Shown here: positions 19,338-28,111 of the stretch, in pieces
Position numbering within the stretch: the stretch's first letter is position 1
Layout: each line of letters opens with the position of its first letter
Origin: an uncultured Eggerthellaceae bacterium
GTDB lineage: Bacteria > Actinomycetota > Coriobacteriia > Coriobacteriales > Eggerthellaceae
Length of the DNA: 49,655 bases
Assembly (NCBI GenBank): GCA_904420215.1
Contig: CAJFUR010000156.1
Coordinates: 1-49,655, forward strand
Reading direction: 5' to 3'
Notes under the pieces: generated by a model
The model's input: only the letters and a program-made list of their open reading frames with translations
Told to the model about the DNA's origin: nothing
Database searches by the model: none
Translations under genes and position numbers: made by a program

Positions 19338-19403
19338 GCGCGCTTCCCCTTCCCCGTCGTGCGCCTTGCCAGCCACTATACCAGATTGGGAAAGGGCCTG
19401 CGC

Positions 19404-19573
19404 TATAATGGAGGGCGCGGGCAAGCCGGAACGATCTGGACTCGGCGGAAAGCCTGCGGAAAGTCCCGCAGAAGGTCCCACGGGCATGGCCGACTGCTCG
19501 GCCAATCACCCAGCAGGACGCCCAACCGGGCAGTCGGCCAACCGCCCGCACCACGTTATAAGGAGCACGAGAC
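19404..19573 (+). promoter_or_regulatory. TATAAT promoter element and potentially structured leader upstream of apbE
   Basis: TATAAT at 19404; hairpins CTGCGGaaagtcCCGCAG and TGGCCGACTGC(T)CGG...CCG(G)GCAGTCGGCCA (19487-19540). Confidence 0.35.
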
Positions 19574-20839
19574 ATGCCCGACGCCACGCGTCCCCAATCA
19601 CCCGAAGAAGCGTCCAACAGCATGCAGTCCCGGCCATCCGGGGCCGCCGGCGAAATGGGCGCCAGCGCCGCCGCTCCCGACGCCGCCGCCGTCGATGGCG
19701 GCGGCGCCACCGATGACACCGCCGCCGCTCCCGACGCCATACCGCTGGAAGACGCGTTCACGTTCAACGAACCTAATGAGGCGGGCATGTCAACGGCCCT
19801 GTTCTACGCCTTCAACACCGTCATCACCCTGCAGGCGTTCGGAAACGCCGCCCACGTGCGCGCCGCCATGGAGGAGGCGCGCGACCGCTGCCGGTTCTTC
19901 GAGCGGCTTTTCTCCCGCACGCTGCCCCATTCCGACATCGCCCGCCTGAACGCAGCCGCCGGGGCGGCGGTGGAAATCCACCCGGAAACGCTGCGGCTGC
20001 TGCAGGCCGCGCAGCGCTACTGCGCCCTCAGCCAGGGCGCCTTCGACATCACCATTGGCGCGGCGGCGCGGCTGTGGAACTTCCACACGGGCGCCATGCC
20101 CTCCGAACAGGAACTTGCGCAGGCGGTTCGCCACGTGAACTGGGAAGCGCTCCACGTGTGGGAGGAAGCGCCGACGGCAGGGGCTGATGCAGGCAGCGCG
20201 AGCGCGGGGGCGGGCGTAGGCGGTGCGATCGCGGGGGCGAAAACGCCGCAGTCGCAGGGGGCTGTCGCAAGCGCGGGTCGCCCGGAGACGCACCCGACGG
20301 CCCCGGACGCACCGGAAGCGCCGACACGCTGCTTCGCCCGCCTCGACGACCCGCACGCGGGAGTGGACGCAGGCGGCATTGCCAAGGGCTACATTGCCGA
20401 CGACCTCGCCAACCTGTTCGCGCAGCGCGGCCTTGAGGCCTTCGTCGTGAACCTGGGCGGCAACGTGGTGGCCCACGGCACGAAGCCGGACGGGACGGCA
20501 TGGAAGATAGGCCTGCAGGACCCCAAGCGCAAGGACGGCATTCTGGGCGCCATCCAGCTGACCGACGCCTCGGCCGTGACCAGCGGGGTGTACGAACGCG
20601 GCTTCGAGCGCGCCGGCAGGCTCTACCACCACATCCTGAACCCGCGCACGGGCATGCCCGCGGAAACCGACGCCGCGGGCGTCACGGTGGTGGCCGACGC
20701 GTCGCTGGACGCCGAGGGGTTCTCCACCACGCTTCTGGCCTTGGGCATTGCCCGCGGCGCGGAGTTCGCGAAGGCGCGCCCCGAAATACAGGCGGCGTAC
20801 TTCGTGGATCGTCAAGATCGCGTGGTGACGGTGCTGTAG
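19574..20839 (+). CDS. apbE: FAD:protein FMN transferase (ApbE) with Ala-rich insertion
   Basis: FNTVITLQAFG, FSRTLPHSDIARLNAAAG, GVDAGGIAKGYIADDLANLFAQRGLEAFVVNLGGNVVAHG, HHILNPRTGMP. Confidence 0.94.
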   Translation: MPDATRPQSPEEASNSMQSRPSGAAGEMGASAAAPDAAAVDGGGATDDTAAAPDAIPLEDAFTFNEPNEAGMSTALFYAFNTVITLQAFGNAAHVRAAMEEARDRCRFFERLFSRTLPHSDIARLNAAAGAAVEIHPETLRLLQAAQRYCALSQGAFDITIGAAARLWNFHTGAMPSEQELAQAVRHVNWEALHVWEEAPTAGADAGSASAGAGVGGAIAGAKTPQSQGAVASAGRPETHPTAPDAPEAPTRCFARLDDPHAGVDAGGIAKGYIADDLANLFAQRGLEAFVVNLGGNVVAHGTKPDGTAWKIGLQDPKRKDGILGAIQLTDASAVTSGVYERGFERAGRLYHHILNPRTGMPAETDAAGVTVVADASLDAEGFSTTLLALGIARGAEFAKARPEIQAAYFVDRQDRVVTVL

Positions 20840-20909
20840 CGGCAGGCGTTGTACTACAATCGCAGGCGAAAGCAAAAGCGGGAAACCCGCACCGGAGCAA
20901 AGGAACCCC

Positions 20910-21701
20910 ATGGCAGTCATCGACATCCACGCGCACGTCTATCCCGACAAAATAGCCGAACGGGCCGCCCAGAGCGTCGGCGAGTTCTACAACGTGGGCA
21001 TGTACAAGGGCGGGTCGGTGGAAGGGCTGCTGGAAGCCAAAACCACATCCCCCATCACGCACTTCGTCGTGCATTCCGTGGCCACCAAGCCAGGCAACGT
21101 GGAACACATCAACGACTTCATAGCCGAGCAGTGCCGCATCCACCCCGAGTTCATCGGCTTCGCCACGCTGCATCAGGACTACCCCGACCCCGAGGCGGAA
21201 ATAGAACGCGCCATTGGCCTGGGCCTCAAGGGGCTGAAGCTGCACCCCGACACGCAGATGGTGGACATGGACGATCCACGCCTCATGCGCATCTACGAAA
21301 TCATCGAAGGGCGCCTGCCGCTCATCGTGCACACGGGCGACTACCGCTACGACTACTCGCACCCCCGCCGCCTGAAGAAGGTGTTGCGCGCGTTCCCCAA
21401 CCTGGTGGTGGACGCGGCGCACTTCGGTGGCTGGTCGATCTTCGACTTGGCCGTAGAGTATCTGGAGCACGAGAACTGCTTTCTGGACATGTCCAGCTCG
21501 CGCGCGTTTCTGGGCGCGCGGCGCACGCAGGAGCTCGTGCGCATCTACGGCACCGACCGCATCCTGTTCGGGTCGGACTTCCCCATGTGGAGCCCCACGA
21601 AGGAATACGAGGACTTCGCCGCGCTCGACTTCACCGAGACGGAACTCGCGAACATGACCTGGCACAACGCCGAACGCTTCTTGGGAATGAAAGTGGAGTG
21701 A
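20910..21701 (+). CDS. Amidohydrolase family (amidohydrolase_2-like TIM barrel)
   Basis: IDIHAHVYPDK, GLKGLKLHPDTQM, LPLIVHTGDYRYD, DRILFGSDFPMWSP. Confidence 0.9.
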   Translation: MAVIDIHAHVYPDKIAERAAQSVGEFYNVGMYKGGSVEGLLEAKTTSPITHFVVHSVATKPGNVEHINDFIAEQCRIHPEFIGFATLHQDYPDPEAEIERAIGLGLKGLKLHPDTQMVDMDDPRLMRIYEIIEGRLPLIVHTGDYRYDYSHPRRLKKVLRAFPNLVVDAAHFGGWSIFDLAVEYLEHENCFLDMSSSRAFLGARRTQELVRIYGTDRILFGSDFPMWSPTKEYEDFAALDFTETELANMTWHNAERFLGMKVE

Positions 21702-21715
21702 GGCGCCCGCAGCCT

Positions 21716-21791
21716 GCAGGTTGACTCTCGTCTCGCAGGTTGAGCAAATCCTCGCAGGTTGAACAAAATCCCACAGATTGACTCTCGTCTC
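21716..21791. repeat. Four contiguous 19-bp tandem units
   Basis: GCAGGTTGACTCTCGTCTC / GCAGGTTGAGCAAATCCTC / GCAGGTTGAACAAAATCCC / ACAGATTGACTCTCGTCTC. Confidence 0.92.
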
Positions 21792-22148
21792 GCAGTGTTT
21801 GACCTCCCCAAGCGAGGGAGACAAGCCGAAGGCTCCGGTAGCTCAGGTTCTTTCGGCTGTAATGCTTTGCGTTTCCGTTCGGAACGACAACGCAGAACCT
21901 AGCCGGCATTGTCCCCAATTCGGCCAACACTGCCTCGAATTTGCCACGCCACAAAAGAATGTTCCGTGAAAGTGGTGCTGGATTTCGATTTTCGTGCGAG
22001 AATCCGACCCCTCGAAAGGCCTCATGCGGTTCCACGAAACATCGCCCTGCGGTTTTCCCGGTTCGCCGATTTCGTCAATGGCACCCAATTACGGTTTTCG
22101 TGCATCCAAGTGACCAACATCGCAATCCAATGCCACTTTCGTGGCTCG

Positions 22149-22173
22149 TTCCGCCGTTCCGCGAACGGCGGAA
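22149..22173 (-). terminator. Hairpin downstream of the HlyC/CorC-like gene
   Basis: TTCCGCCGTTC-CGC-GAACGGCGGAA perfect 11-bp stem; no clear U tract. Confidence 0.5.
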
Positions 22174-22193
22174 ACCAAAGGCTCCGTCGGCCG

Positions 22194-23495
22194 TCAGGCC
22201 GGCGTAACCACAACCTGTATCTTGTCGATGCGGTGGCGGTCCATGTCCATGACGGTGAAGGCGACTTCGGCGTCGCGGCTGCTCACGCTTACCGTGTCGC
22301 CCTCGCTGGGAATGCGGTCGAACAGCGTGAGCAGCAGGCCGCCGGCCGTTTCGCATTCGGAAGCCTCTTCGGGCACGAAGCCGATGAGGTCTTCCACCTC
22401 GTCGATGGAAAGCGACCCGTCGATGAGGTAGGTGTTGTCGTCCAGTTTCACCACTTCGTCGGAGCTGCCGTGGCGGTACTCGTCGTCGATGCGCCCGACG
22501 ATCTGCTCCATGATGTCGCTCATGGTCACGATGCCCGCCGTGCCGCCGTGCTCGTCCACCACCACGGCGATTTTCGTGTGCTTCTCCTGCAGCGTTTGGA
22601 GCAGCTTGGCAATGGGCACGCTTTCGGGCACCGCCTGGATGGTGCGGATGCGCAGGTCGTCCATCGTGCTGTCGGCCGGCAGCGTGTACAGGTCCTTCAC
22701 GTGCACGAACCCGACGATGCGGTCCTTGCTGCCCTCGCACACCGGGTAGCGCGTGTACTTGTAGCGCACCACGGTTTCAAGGTTCTCGGCCAGCGTGTCT
22801 TCCTTGTCCAGGCAGATGACGTCGGTGCGCGGGGTCATGATGGCCTCGGCGTCCTTGTCGCCCAAGTCGAAGATGTTGTCCACGTATTCGTGCTGTTCCG
22901 GGTCGATGAGGCCGCTTTCCGAGCTCTCGTCGATGAGCAGCTGAATTTCCTCTTCCGTGTACACCTCGTGCTCGTTGGCGATGTCGTGCCCCAGAAGCTT
23001 CATGACGCCGTTCGTGATGGAGTTGAACAGCCACATGACCGGGTAGGTGATGCGGTAGAACCACACGAGCGGCGCCGCCGTGAACAGGGCGTAGCGCTCG
23101 GTGGAGAAGATGGCCAGCGACTTGGGGATGAGCTCGCCCACCACAATGTGCAGCGCCGTGATGATGACGAAGCCGATGGCCACCGCAATGGCGGAGATAG
23201 CGGCATCCGGCAGGCCCAGGGCCGCAAGCGCCGGGTGGATGAGCTCGGACACCGCCGGCTCGCCCAGCCAGCCCAAGGCCAGCGATGCCAGCGTGATGCC
23301 CAGCTGGCAGGCGGACAGATAGGCGTTCACGTTGTCGGCGACCAGCTTGGCGTACTTGGAACCCGCCTTGCCTTCCTCCACCGCCATTTCCACCTGCGAT
23401 TTCCGCACGCGCACCAAAGAGAACTCGGCCACCACGAAAAACGCGTTCATCAGCAAAAAGAACAGGACCAGAAACAGACTGAGGGCAACGGGCAT
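22194..23495 (-). CDS. HlyC/CorC-family protein (DUF21/CNNM, CBS pair, CorC_HlyC domain)
   Basis: LFFLLMNAFFVVAEFSLVRVRKSQVE, EEEIQLLIDESSESGLIDPEQHEYVDNIFDLGDKDAEAIMTPRTDVICLDKEDT, VVDEHGGTAGIVTMSDIMEQIVG. Confidence 0.94.
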   Translation of the reverse strand: MPVALSLFLVLFFLLMNAFFVVAEFSLVRVRKSQVEMAVEEGKAGSKYAKLVADNVNAYLSACQLGITLASLALGWLGEPAVSELIHPALAALGLPDAAISAIAVAIGFVIITALHIVVGELIPKSLAIFSTERYALFTAAPLVWFYRITYPVMWLFNSITNGVMKLLGHDIANEHEVYTEEEIQLLIDESSESGLIDPEQHEYVDNIFDLGDKDAEAIMTPRTDVICLDKEDTLAENLETVVRYKYTRYPVCEGSKDRIVGFVHVKDLYTLPADSTMDDLRIRTIQAVPESVPIAKLLQTLQEKHTKIAVVVDEHGGTAGIVTMSDIMEQIVGRIDDEYRHGSSDEVVKLDDNTYLIDGSLSIDEVEDLIGFVPEEASECETAGGLLLTLFDRIPSEGDTVSVSSRDAEVAFTVMDMDRHRIDKIQVVVTPA

Positions 23496-23752
23496 AATAG
23501 CGGATGTTCCTCCTTGAGATGATGGTCTTACCCAGCAATATCCTACGATATCCCCTAGGGCCGCACCCGTTTCGGGCAATGAAACCTAGGGACTTCCACA
23601 TTTCGAGCAATAGCACACCACAATTAGGGCGTATGATTGGGAATTTGAAACCACGTTGTAATCTATCACCCACTTGCATACGAGCATCGATGCGCACGCC
23701 ACGGCCCGGCCATGGCCTCTGACCGGGTTTGCAGGGAAAGGACGGAAACCGC

Positions 23753-25642
23753 ATGGGATTGACACGCAAGCAGCAATTGATGATGGCCGTGCTCATATTC
23801 GGCACGTTCGTCACCGTTTTGAACCAGACCGTCGTCACGCCGGCGCTGCCTTCGGTCATGGCGGAAATGAACGTGGACGCCTCCACGGCGCAGTGGCTCA
23901 CCACGGGCTTCACGCTGGTCAACGCCATCATGATTCCCATCACGGCCTACCTGACCGACCGCTTTTCCACGCGCGGCCTGTTTCTGGCGTCCATGGCCAT
24001 CTTCGCGTGCGGCAGCCTGCTTGCCGGCTGGGGGCCGAACTTCCCCGTGCTGCTGGTCGGCCGCCTGGTGCAGGCGTCGGGCGCGGGCATCCTCATGCCC
24101 ATGGTCATGACCGTGCTCATGCTGCTGTTCCCGGTGGAAAAGCGCGGCACCGCCATGGGCCTGTTCAGCATCGTGATAGCCTTTGCCCCGGCCATTGGCC
24201 CCACCGTGGCCGGCGTGGTGATAGACCAAGCCGACTGGCACATCATGTTTTACCTGATCACCGCGCTTTCGGTGCTGGTGATACTGTGCGCGGCCTTTGC
24301 GCTGGAAAAGATGAACGCAGCCGGCAAGGAGGCGGCGACGCTCGACAAGCCCTCCGTTCTGCTTTCCAGCGTGGGCTTCGGCGCGCTGCTCTACGGGTTC
24401 TCCACCATTGGGGCGCAGGGCGTGAACGCGTTCGACATTGCCATGACGCTCGTTGGGCTGGTGGCGCTGGTGTTCTTCTTCCGCCGCCAGTTGCGCATGG
24501 AGCGCCCCATGCTGCAGGTGCGCGTGCTGAAGAACCGCAAGTTCCTCATTGGAACCGTCATCGGCATGCTGGTGCAGGCGGCGTTGTTGGCCGGCGGCAT
24601 CCTGATGCCCATCTACGTGCAGTCGCTGCTGGGCCTTTCGGCCACCATGTCGGGGCTCATTCTCATGCCGGGCGCCATCCTCATGGGCATCATGGGGCCC
24701 ATCACCGGGCGCATGTTCGACCGCCACGGCCCGCGCGTCATCAGCATCGTGGGCACCGGCCTGCTCACCGTGACCACGTTCGCCTTCGCGTTCTTGAACA
24801 CCCTCGCCCCCGTTTGGCTGCTGACGGTTCTGTACACGGCGCGCATGTTCTCGCTTTCGCTGGTGAACATGCCCATCACCACGTGGGGCATGAACGCGCT
24901 GGACAACAAGGTCATGAACCACGGCACGTCGGTGAACAACACGCTGCGCCAAGTGGCCGGGTCGCTGGGAACGGCCGTCATCGTGTCGGTGAACACCATG
25001 GTGGCGAACGCCAACGTGGAGACGCTGGGGGCCACGCAGGCCAGCATGCTGGGCATCAACGTGGCCTTCGCCGTTTCGGGCGCGCTGTGCCTCATAGGGT
25101 TTGCCATGGTGGTGTTCCTGGTGAAAGACCGCCCGAACGACGCCTCCGAGTCCGACCCCGACAACACCCGCAAGAACCTGCTGGAAACCATCATGAAGCG
25201 CGACGTGTTCACCGTGCCCGAAACCGCCACCATTTCCGACGCAGTACAGCTGTTCGTTGACAAGGGCATCAGCGCGGCGCCCATCGTGAACGCGGCAGGG
25301 GAAGCCGTCGGGTTCATCTCCGACGGCGACGTCATGCGCTCGCTTTCGCGGCGCGACCGCACCTACATGGACCCCATCGTCATGATCATGCGCACCGAAT
25401 CCGACGACCACGACTTCAACGAGAAGCTGGAAAAGCTCATGAGCATGAACGTGCGCGAGATTGGCGCGGCAGGCTCCATCGGCGTGGACGTCCATGCCGA
25501 CTTGGCCGACGTGTGCCGTGTTCTGGGCGAAAACCGGCTGAAGAAGGTGCCCGTCATGGACAAGGGCCGCATCGTGGGCATGATCAACCGGTCGGACATC
25601 ACACAGTACTCCATGAAGAAGTACCTGGAAAGCCGAAAGTAA
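23753..25642 (+). CDS. DHA2-type MFS transporter fused to a C-terminal CBS-domain pair
   Basis: 14-TM EmrB/QacA-like N-terminus (GTFVTVLNQTVVTPALPSVMAEM...QWLTTGFTLVNAIMIPITAYLTDRFSTR) then LLETIMKRDVFTVPETATISDAVQLFVDKGISAAPIVNAAGEAVGFISDGDVMRSL...VCRVLGENRLKKVPVMDKGRIVGMINRSDI. Confidence 0.92.
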   Translation: MGLTRKQQLMMAVLIFGTFVTVLNQTVVTPALPSVMAEMNVDASTAQWLTTGFTLVNAIMIPITAYLTDRFSTRGLFLASMAIFACGSLLAGWGPNFPVLLVGRLVQASGAGILMPMVMTVLMLLFPVEKRGTAMGLFSIVIAFAPAIGPTVAGVVIDQADWHIMFYLITALSVLVILCAAFALEKMNAAGKEAATLDKPSVLLSSVGFGALLYGFSTIGAQGVNAFDIAMTLVGLVALVFFFRRQLRMERPMLQVRVLKNRKFLIGTVIGMLVQAALLAGGILMPIYVQSLLGLSATMSGLILMPGAILMGIMGPITGRMFDRHGPRVISIVGTGLLTVTTFAFAFLNTLAPVWLLTVLYTARMFSLSLVNMPITTWGMNALDNKVMNHGTSVNNTLRQVAGSLGTAVIVSVNTMVANANVETLGATQASMLGINVAFAVSGALCLIGFAMVVFLVKDRPNDASESDPDNTRKNLLETIMKRDVFTVPETATISDAVQLFVDKGISAAPIVNAAGEAVGFISDGDVMRSLSRRDRTYMDPIVMIMRTESDDHDFNEKLEKLMSMNVREIGAAGSIGVDVHADLADVCRVLGENRLKKVPVMDKGRIVGMINRSDITQYSMKKYLESRK

Positions 25643-25740
25643 CGCGACGGCGCGGTGCAGCGGGAGGCGCAGCAGCGGGCGCGCAAAGTGCTCCCGCAGC
25701 CGCGGATGCCGGCCTTGCGAGAGATGCGGGCGCAAGCGAG

Positions 25741-27468
25741 TTACCTCGCCAGCCGGTAAGAAACCCCCGGGCCGCGCGCGCCTCCCAAGCGCTCGATGCT
25801 TCCGCTGTTCAATAGGCTGTTTATAGCGCGGTTGACCGTCGCCTTCGACTTGCCCACCGCCGCCGCTATGCGACTGGCGCCCACCGGCCCTTCTTCCTGC
25901 GCCATGAACTCGATGATGGCGTATTCCGTGCGGGAGCGAAAGGGCACGTGCCGCGCGCCCGCCCGAACGTCCCGGTCGCTTTGCAAGCAGCCTTGCCCGC
26001 TTGAACCGTCAGCCGGCCGGCCGGCCCGACCATCCCGCACGCCTCCACATTCCCCCGGACAACCGCTTTGACCGCCACTCCACTCGCCTTGATCGCCCTT
26101 GCCGGCACATGCACCGGCTCCCGTACCGCCAGAAGCGCCCCTGTCGCCAGAAGCTCCCGCGCCGCCACGGGCGAAGCGGTCGGGCACGAGTTCCTGCCGC
26201 CGTTTCATGGTGAGGACGAACGACGATATGACGTCTTGGGGAACGGGCGGACTCATGGAAGCTTGGGCAAGGCTCGACTGTATCTGGTAGTAGCCGGTGC
26301 CTTTGTTCTCCACCACGAACCCCTGCTCGGCGTAGTTCTGGGGATAGGCCGTGAATTCCAAGATGCGGGCGAGCGTGCGGTTGCGGCGCGAAGACTCGCC
26401 CAGTTTTCCCAGCTTGTCGATGGTCATGGTGCCGAACAGGCCTCCGGGGTTCATGATTTCCAAGCGGTCTTCGTACATGTTCACCTGCACCTGCGAGCCA
26501 AGCCCCTCGGGCGAGTAGTCCCGGTGCACGAGGGCATTCACCAAAGCTTCCCGCACTGCCACCTCGGGATACTCGGGCACTTCGTAGCGAAACGCCCCCT
26601 CCACGCGCGATGCGGTGCGCATGTTGCGGCGAATGCGCGCCATGGCTTCGCACACCATGTAGGGAATGGAGCCGTCGAAGTTCTTCGAATCCACGAAACG
26701 CTCCCGTCCGGGCGCCACATCGGCCTTGCTGAAGCCGGGAACCAACAGGAAGGTCACGTTGGCCGCAGGAAAGAACTGCTGGGGGAACACGCCAAGAGCC
26801 ATGATGCCCGCAACCGTGGGGAGCAGCCCTCCTGCCTCATCGCGAATCGCAACGCCCATGGCGCACAACAGGTCTTCGTCGCCGAGGCTCTTAATGGCAG
26901 GCGCCGATTCGCTGCGCACGCGCTTCAAGAAGCCTTCCACCATCAGCGGGTCAAGGTGGTGCAGGGCGGCCCCTTCGACAACCCTCCTGTCATGTTCCGG
27001 CTGATGCTGCCCTTCCACGATGCGGCTCACTTCGTACCGGTTCAGGCGGTGGTCGCCGTCCGCCATGCGCACGAAGGCGCCGTCGAGCATGGTTCTGCTC
27101 TTGACATAGCACGGCTTCAAATACGGATCCATTTCGGGAATGTAGGCCCACACCACCGGCGACCCTTCGAATTCCTCCAAGGTTATCTCGGCGCGCACCG
27201 GCGGCTCCACCCGATCGGCGCACGCCTGTGCCAGAGCGTCGGACACCCGTGCTGCATCGAAGCCGGGGGCGGGCGCGAACCCGTTTTTCTCCGACAGGCC
27301 ACACACGATGACGCCGCCCGAGCCGTTCGCGAATGCGGAAACGGTTTCGGCGATGCTCTTGGGAAGCCCGCCGGCCGCCTCCTTCACCTCCACCAAACGC
27401 GTGTCGGTGCCCGTTTTGCGCGCAATGCCCACGAACTCGCCAAGCTGGAACGTGTTGCGCGATGCCAT
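25741..27468 (-). CDS. AlbA_2/HATPase_c_4-type putative transcriptional regulator with C-terminal winged-helix-like segment
   Basis: ESTE...-like N-terminus TRLVEVKEAAGGLPKSIAETVSAFANGSGGVIVCGLSE; VREALVNALVHRDYSPEGLGSQVQVNMYEDRLEIMNPGGLFG; C-terminal GASRIAAAVGKSKATVNRAINSLLNSGSIERLGGARGPGVSYRLAR. Confidence 0.9.
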   Translation of the reverse strand: MASRNTFQLGEFVGIARKTGTDTRLVEVKEAAGGLPKSIAETVSAFANGSGGVIVCGLSEKNGFAPAPGFDAARVSDALAQACADRVEPPVRAEITLEEFEGSPVVWAYIPEMDPYLKPCYVKSRTMLDGAFVRMADGDHRLNRYEVSRIVEGQHQPEHDRRVVEGAALHHLDPLMVEGFLKRVRSESAPAIKSLGDEDLLCAMGVAIRDEAGGLLPTVAGIMALGVFPQQFFPAANVTFLLVPGFSKADVAPGRERFVDSKNFDGSIPYMVCEAMARIRRNMRTASRVEGAFRYEVPEYPEVAVREALVNALVHRDYSPEGLGSQVQVNMYEDRLEIMNPGGLFGTMTIDKLGKLGESSRRNRTLARILEFTAYPQNYAEQGFVVENKGTGYYQIQSSLAQASMSPPVPQDVISSFVLTMKRRQELVPDRFARGGAGASGDRGASGGTGAGACAGKGDQGEWSGGQSGCPGECGGVRDGRAGRPADGSSGQGCLQSDRDVRAGARHVPFRSRTEYAIIEFMAQEEGPVGASRIAAAVGKSKATVNRAINSLLNSGSIERLGGARGPGVSYRLAR

Positions 27469-27548
27469 AAAACCCACCTTCTCCCTAATGCTCTGTTCCG
27501 CCACGCACCGGCATCCGACCGTCCTTGAAGGGAGGCGGGCGTTTTGAC

Positions 27549-27665
27549 TGCATGTGCGCCTGCTTGCACACCTGCATGTGCGCCCGCACGCAGGCATGCA
27601 TACCTGCGTGTGTGCCTGCATGTGCGCCTGCTTGCGTGTGCGCCCGCATGCCCGCCTGCACGCGC
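27549..27665. repeat. 12-bp tandem repeat array in the AlbA_2 gene 5' UTR
   Basis: TGCATGTGCGCC / TGCTTGCACACC / TGCATGTGCGCC ... ; TGCATGTGCGCCTGCTTGC occurs twice exactly. Confidence 0.9.
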
Positions 27666-27685
27666 CATTGGACTTCCGTTGCCCA

Positions 27686-27745
27686 TAGTCTCATAATAGT
27701 CTCAATAAATGAGCCTATTATGAGACTACTGTGAGACTATTTCAA
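27686..27745 (-). promoter_or_regulatory. Promoter plus five-half-site operator for the AlbA_2 gene
   Basis: TAGTCTCA at 27686 and 27697; TGAGCCTA/TGAGACTA at 27710, 27721, 27732 (11-bp steps); minus-strand TTGAAA-N17-CATAAT. Confidence 0.8.
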
Positions 27746-27771
27746 GAGGCAAAAGCAAGAAACGGGCAGCT

Positions 27772-27925
27772 TCGCGCAAAATGCTCCGGACGACGGAGGC
27801 CAAACGCCACGCCACGGCAGCAGCAACGGCGATTGCGGCCGCAGCCGTCGTGGCTGCCGGCCTTGCAGGAGGCGCGGGTGCGCTACCTCACCAGCCGGTA
27901 AGACACCCCGGGGCCGCGCACGCCA
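27772..27925 (-). pseudogene. Relic duplicate of the 3' end and downstream flank of the AlbA_2 gene
   Basis: GVRGPGVSYRLVR* versus GARGPGVSYRLAR* at 25741; matching GCAAGGCCGGCA and GCGCAAA(A/G)TGCTCC flanks. Confidence 0.75.
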
Positions 27926-28111
27926 GCGCATGCGTGGCCAGAAGCGCCCACCCCCGCCCCCACCCCGCCATGCGGCGGGGGGCGTCAACGGGGACGTGAA
28001 CCTTTCATAATCGTTAGCGAGCGAAAAGCCAAGCGCAAGGTTTCCGCAAGGTGGTTCCCGTAAAGTGGAACCGCTCGACGAAACGCGGCATCCATGGAAC
28101 AGGAGACGTAC

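Noticed and set aside
19404-19573. FMN riboswitch upstream of apbE
   Set aside because: The conserved RFN core sequences are not visible; reported only as a generic structured leader.
23666-25735. 689-aa minus-strand ORF opposite the MFS-CBS gene
   Set aside because: His/Arg-rich antisense shadow frame; MFS and CBS motifs are on the + strand.
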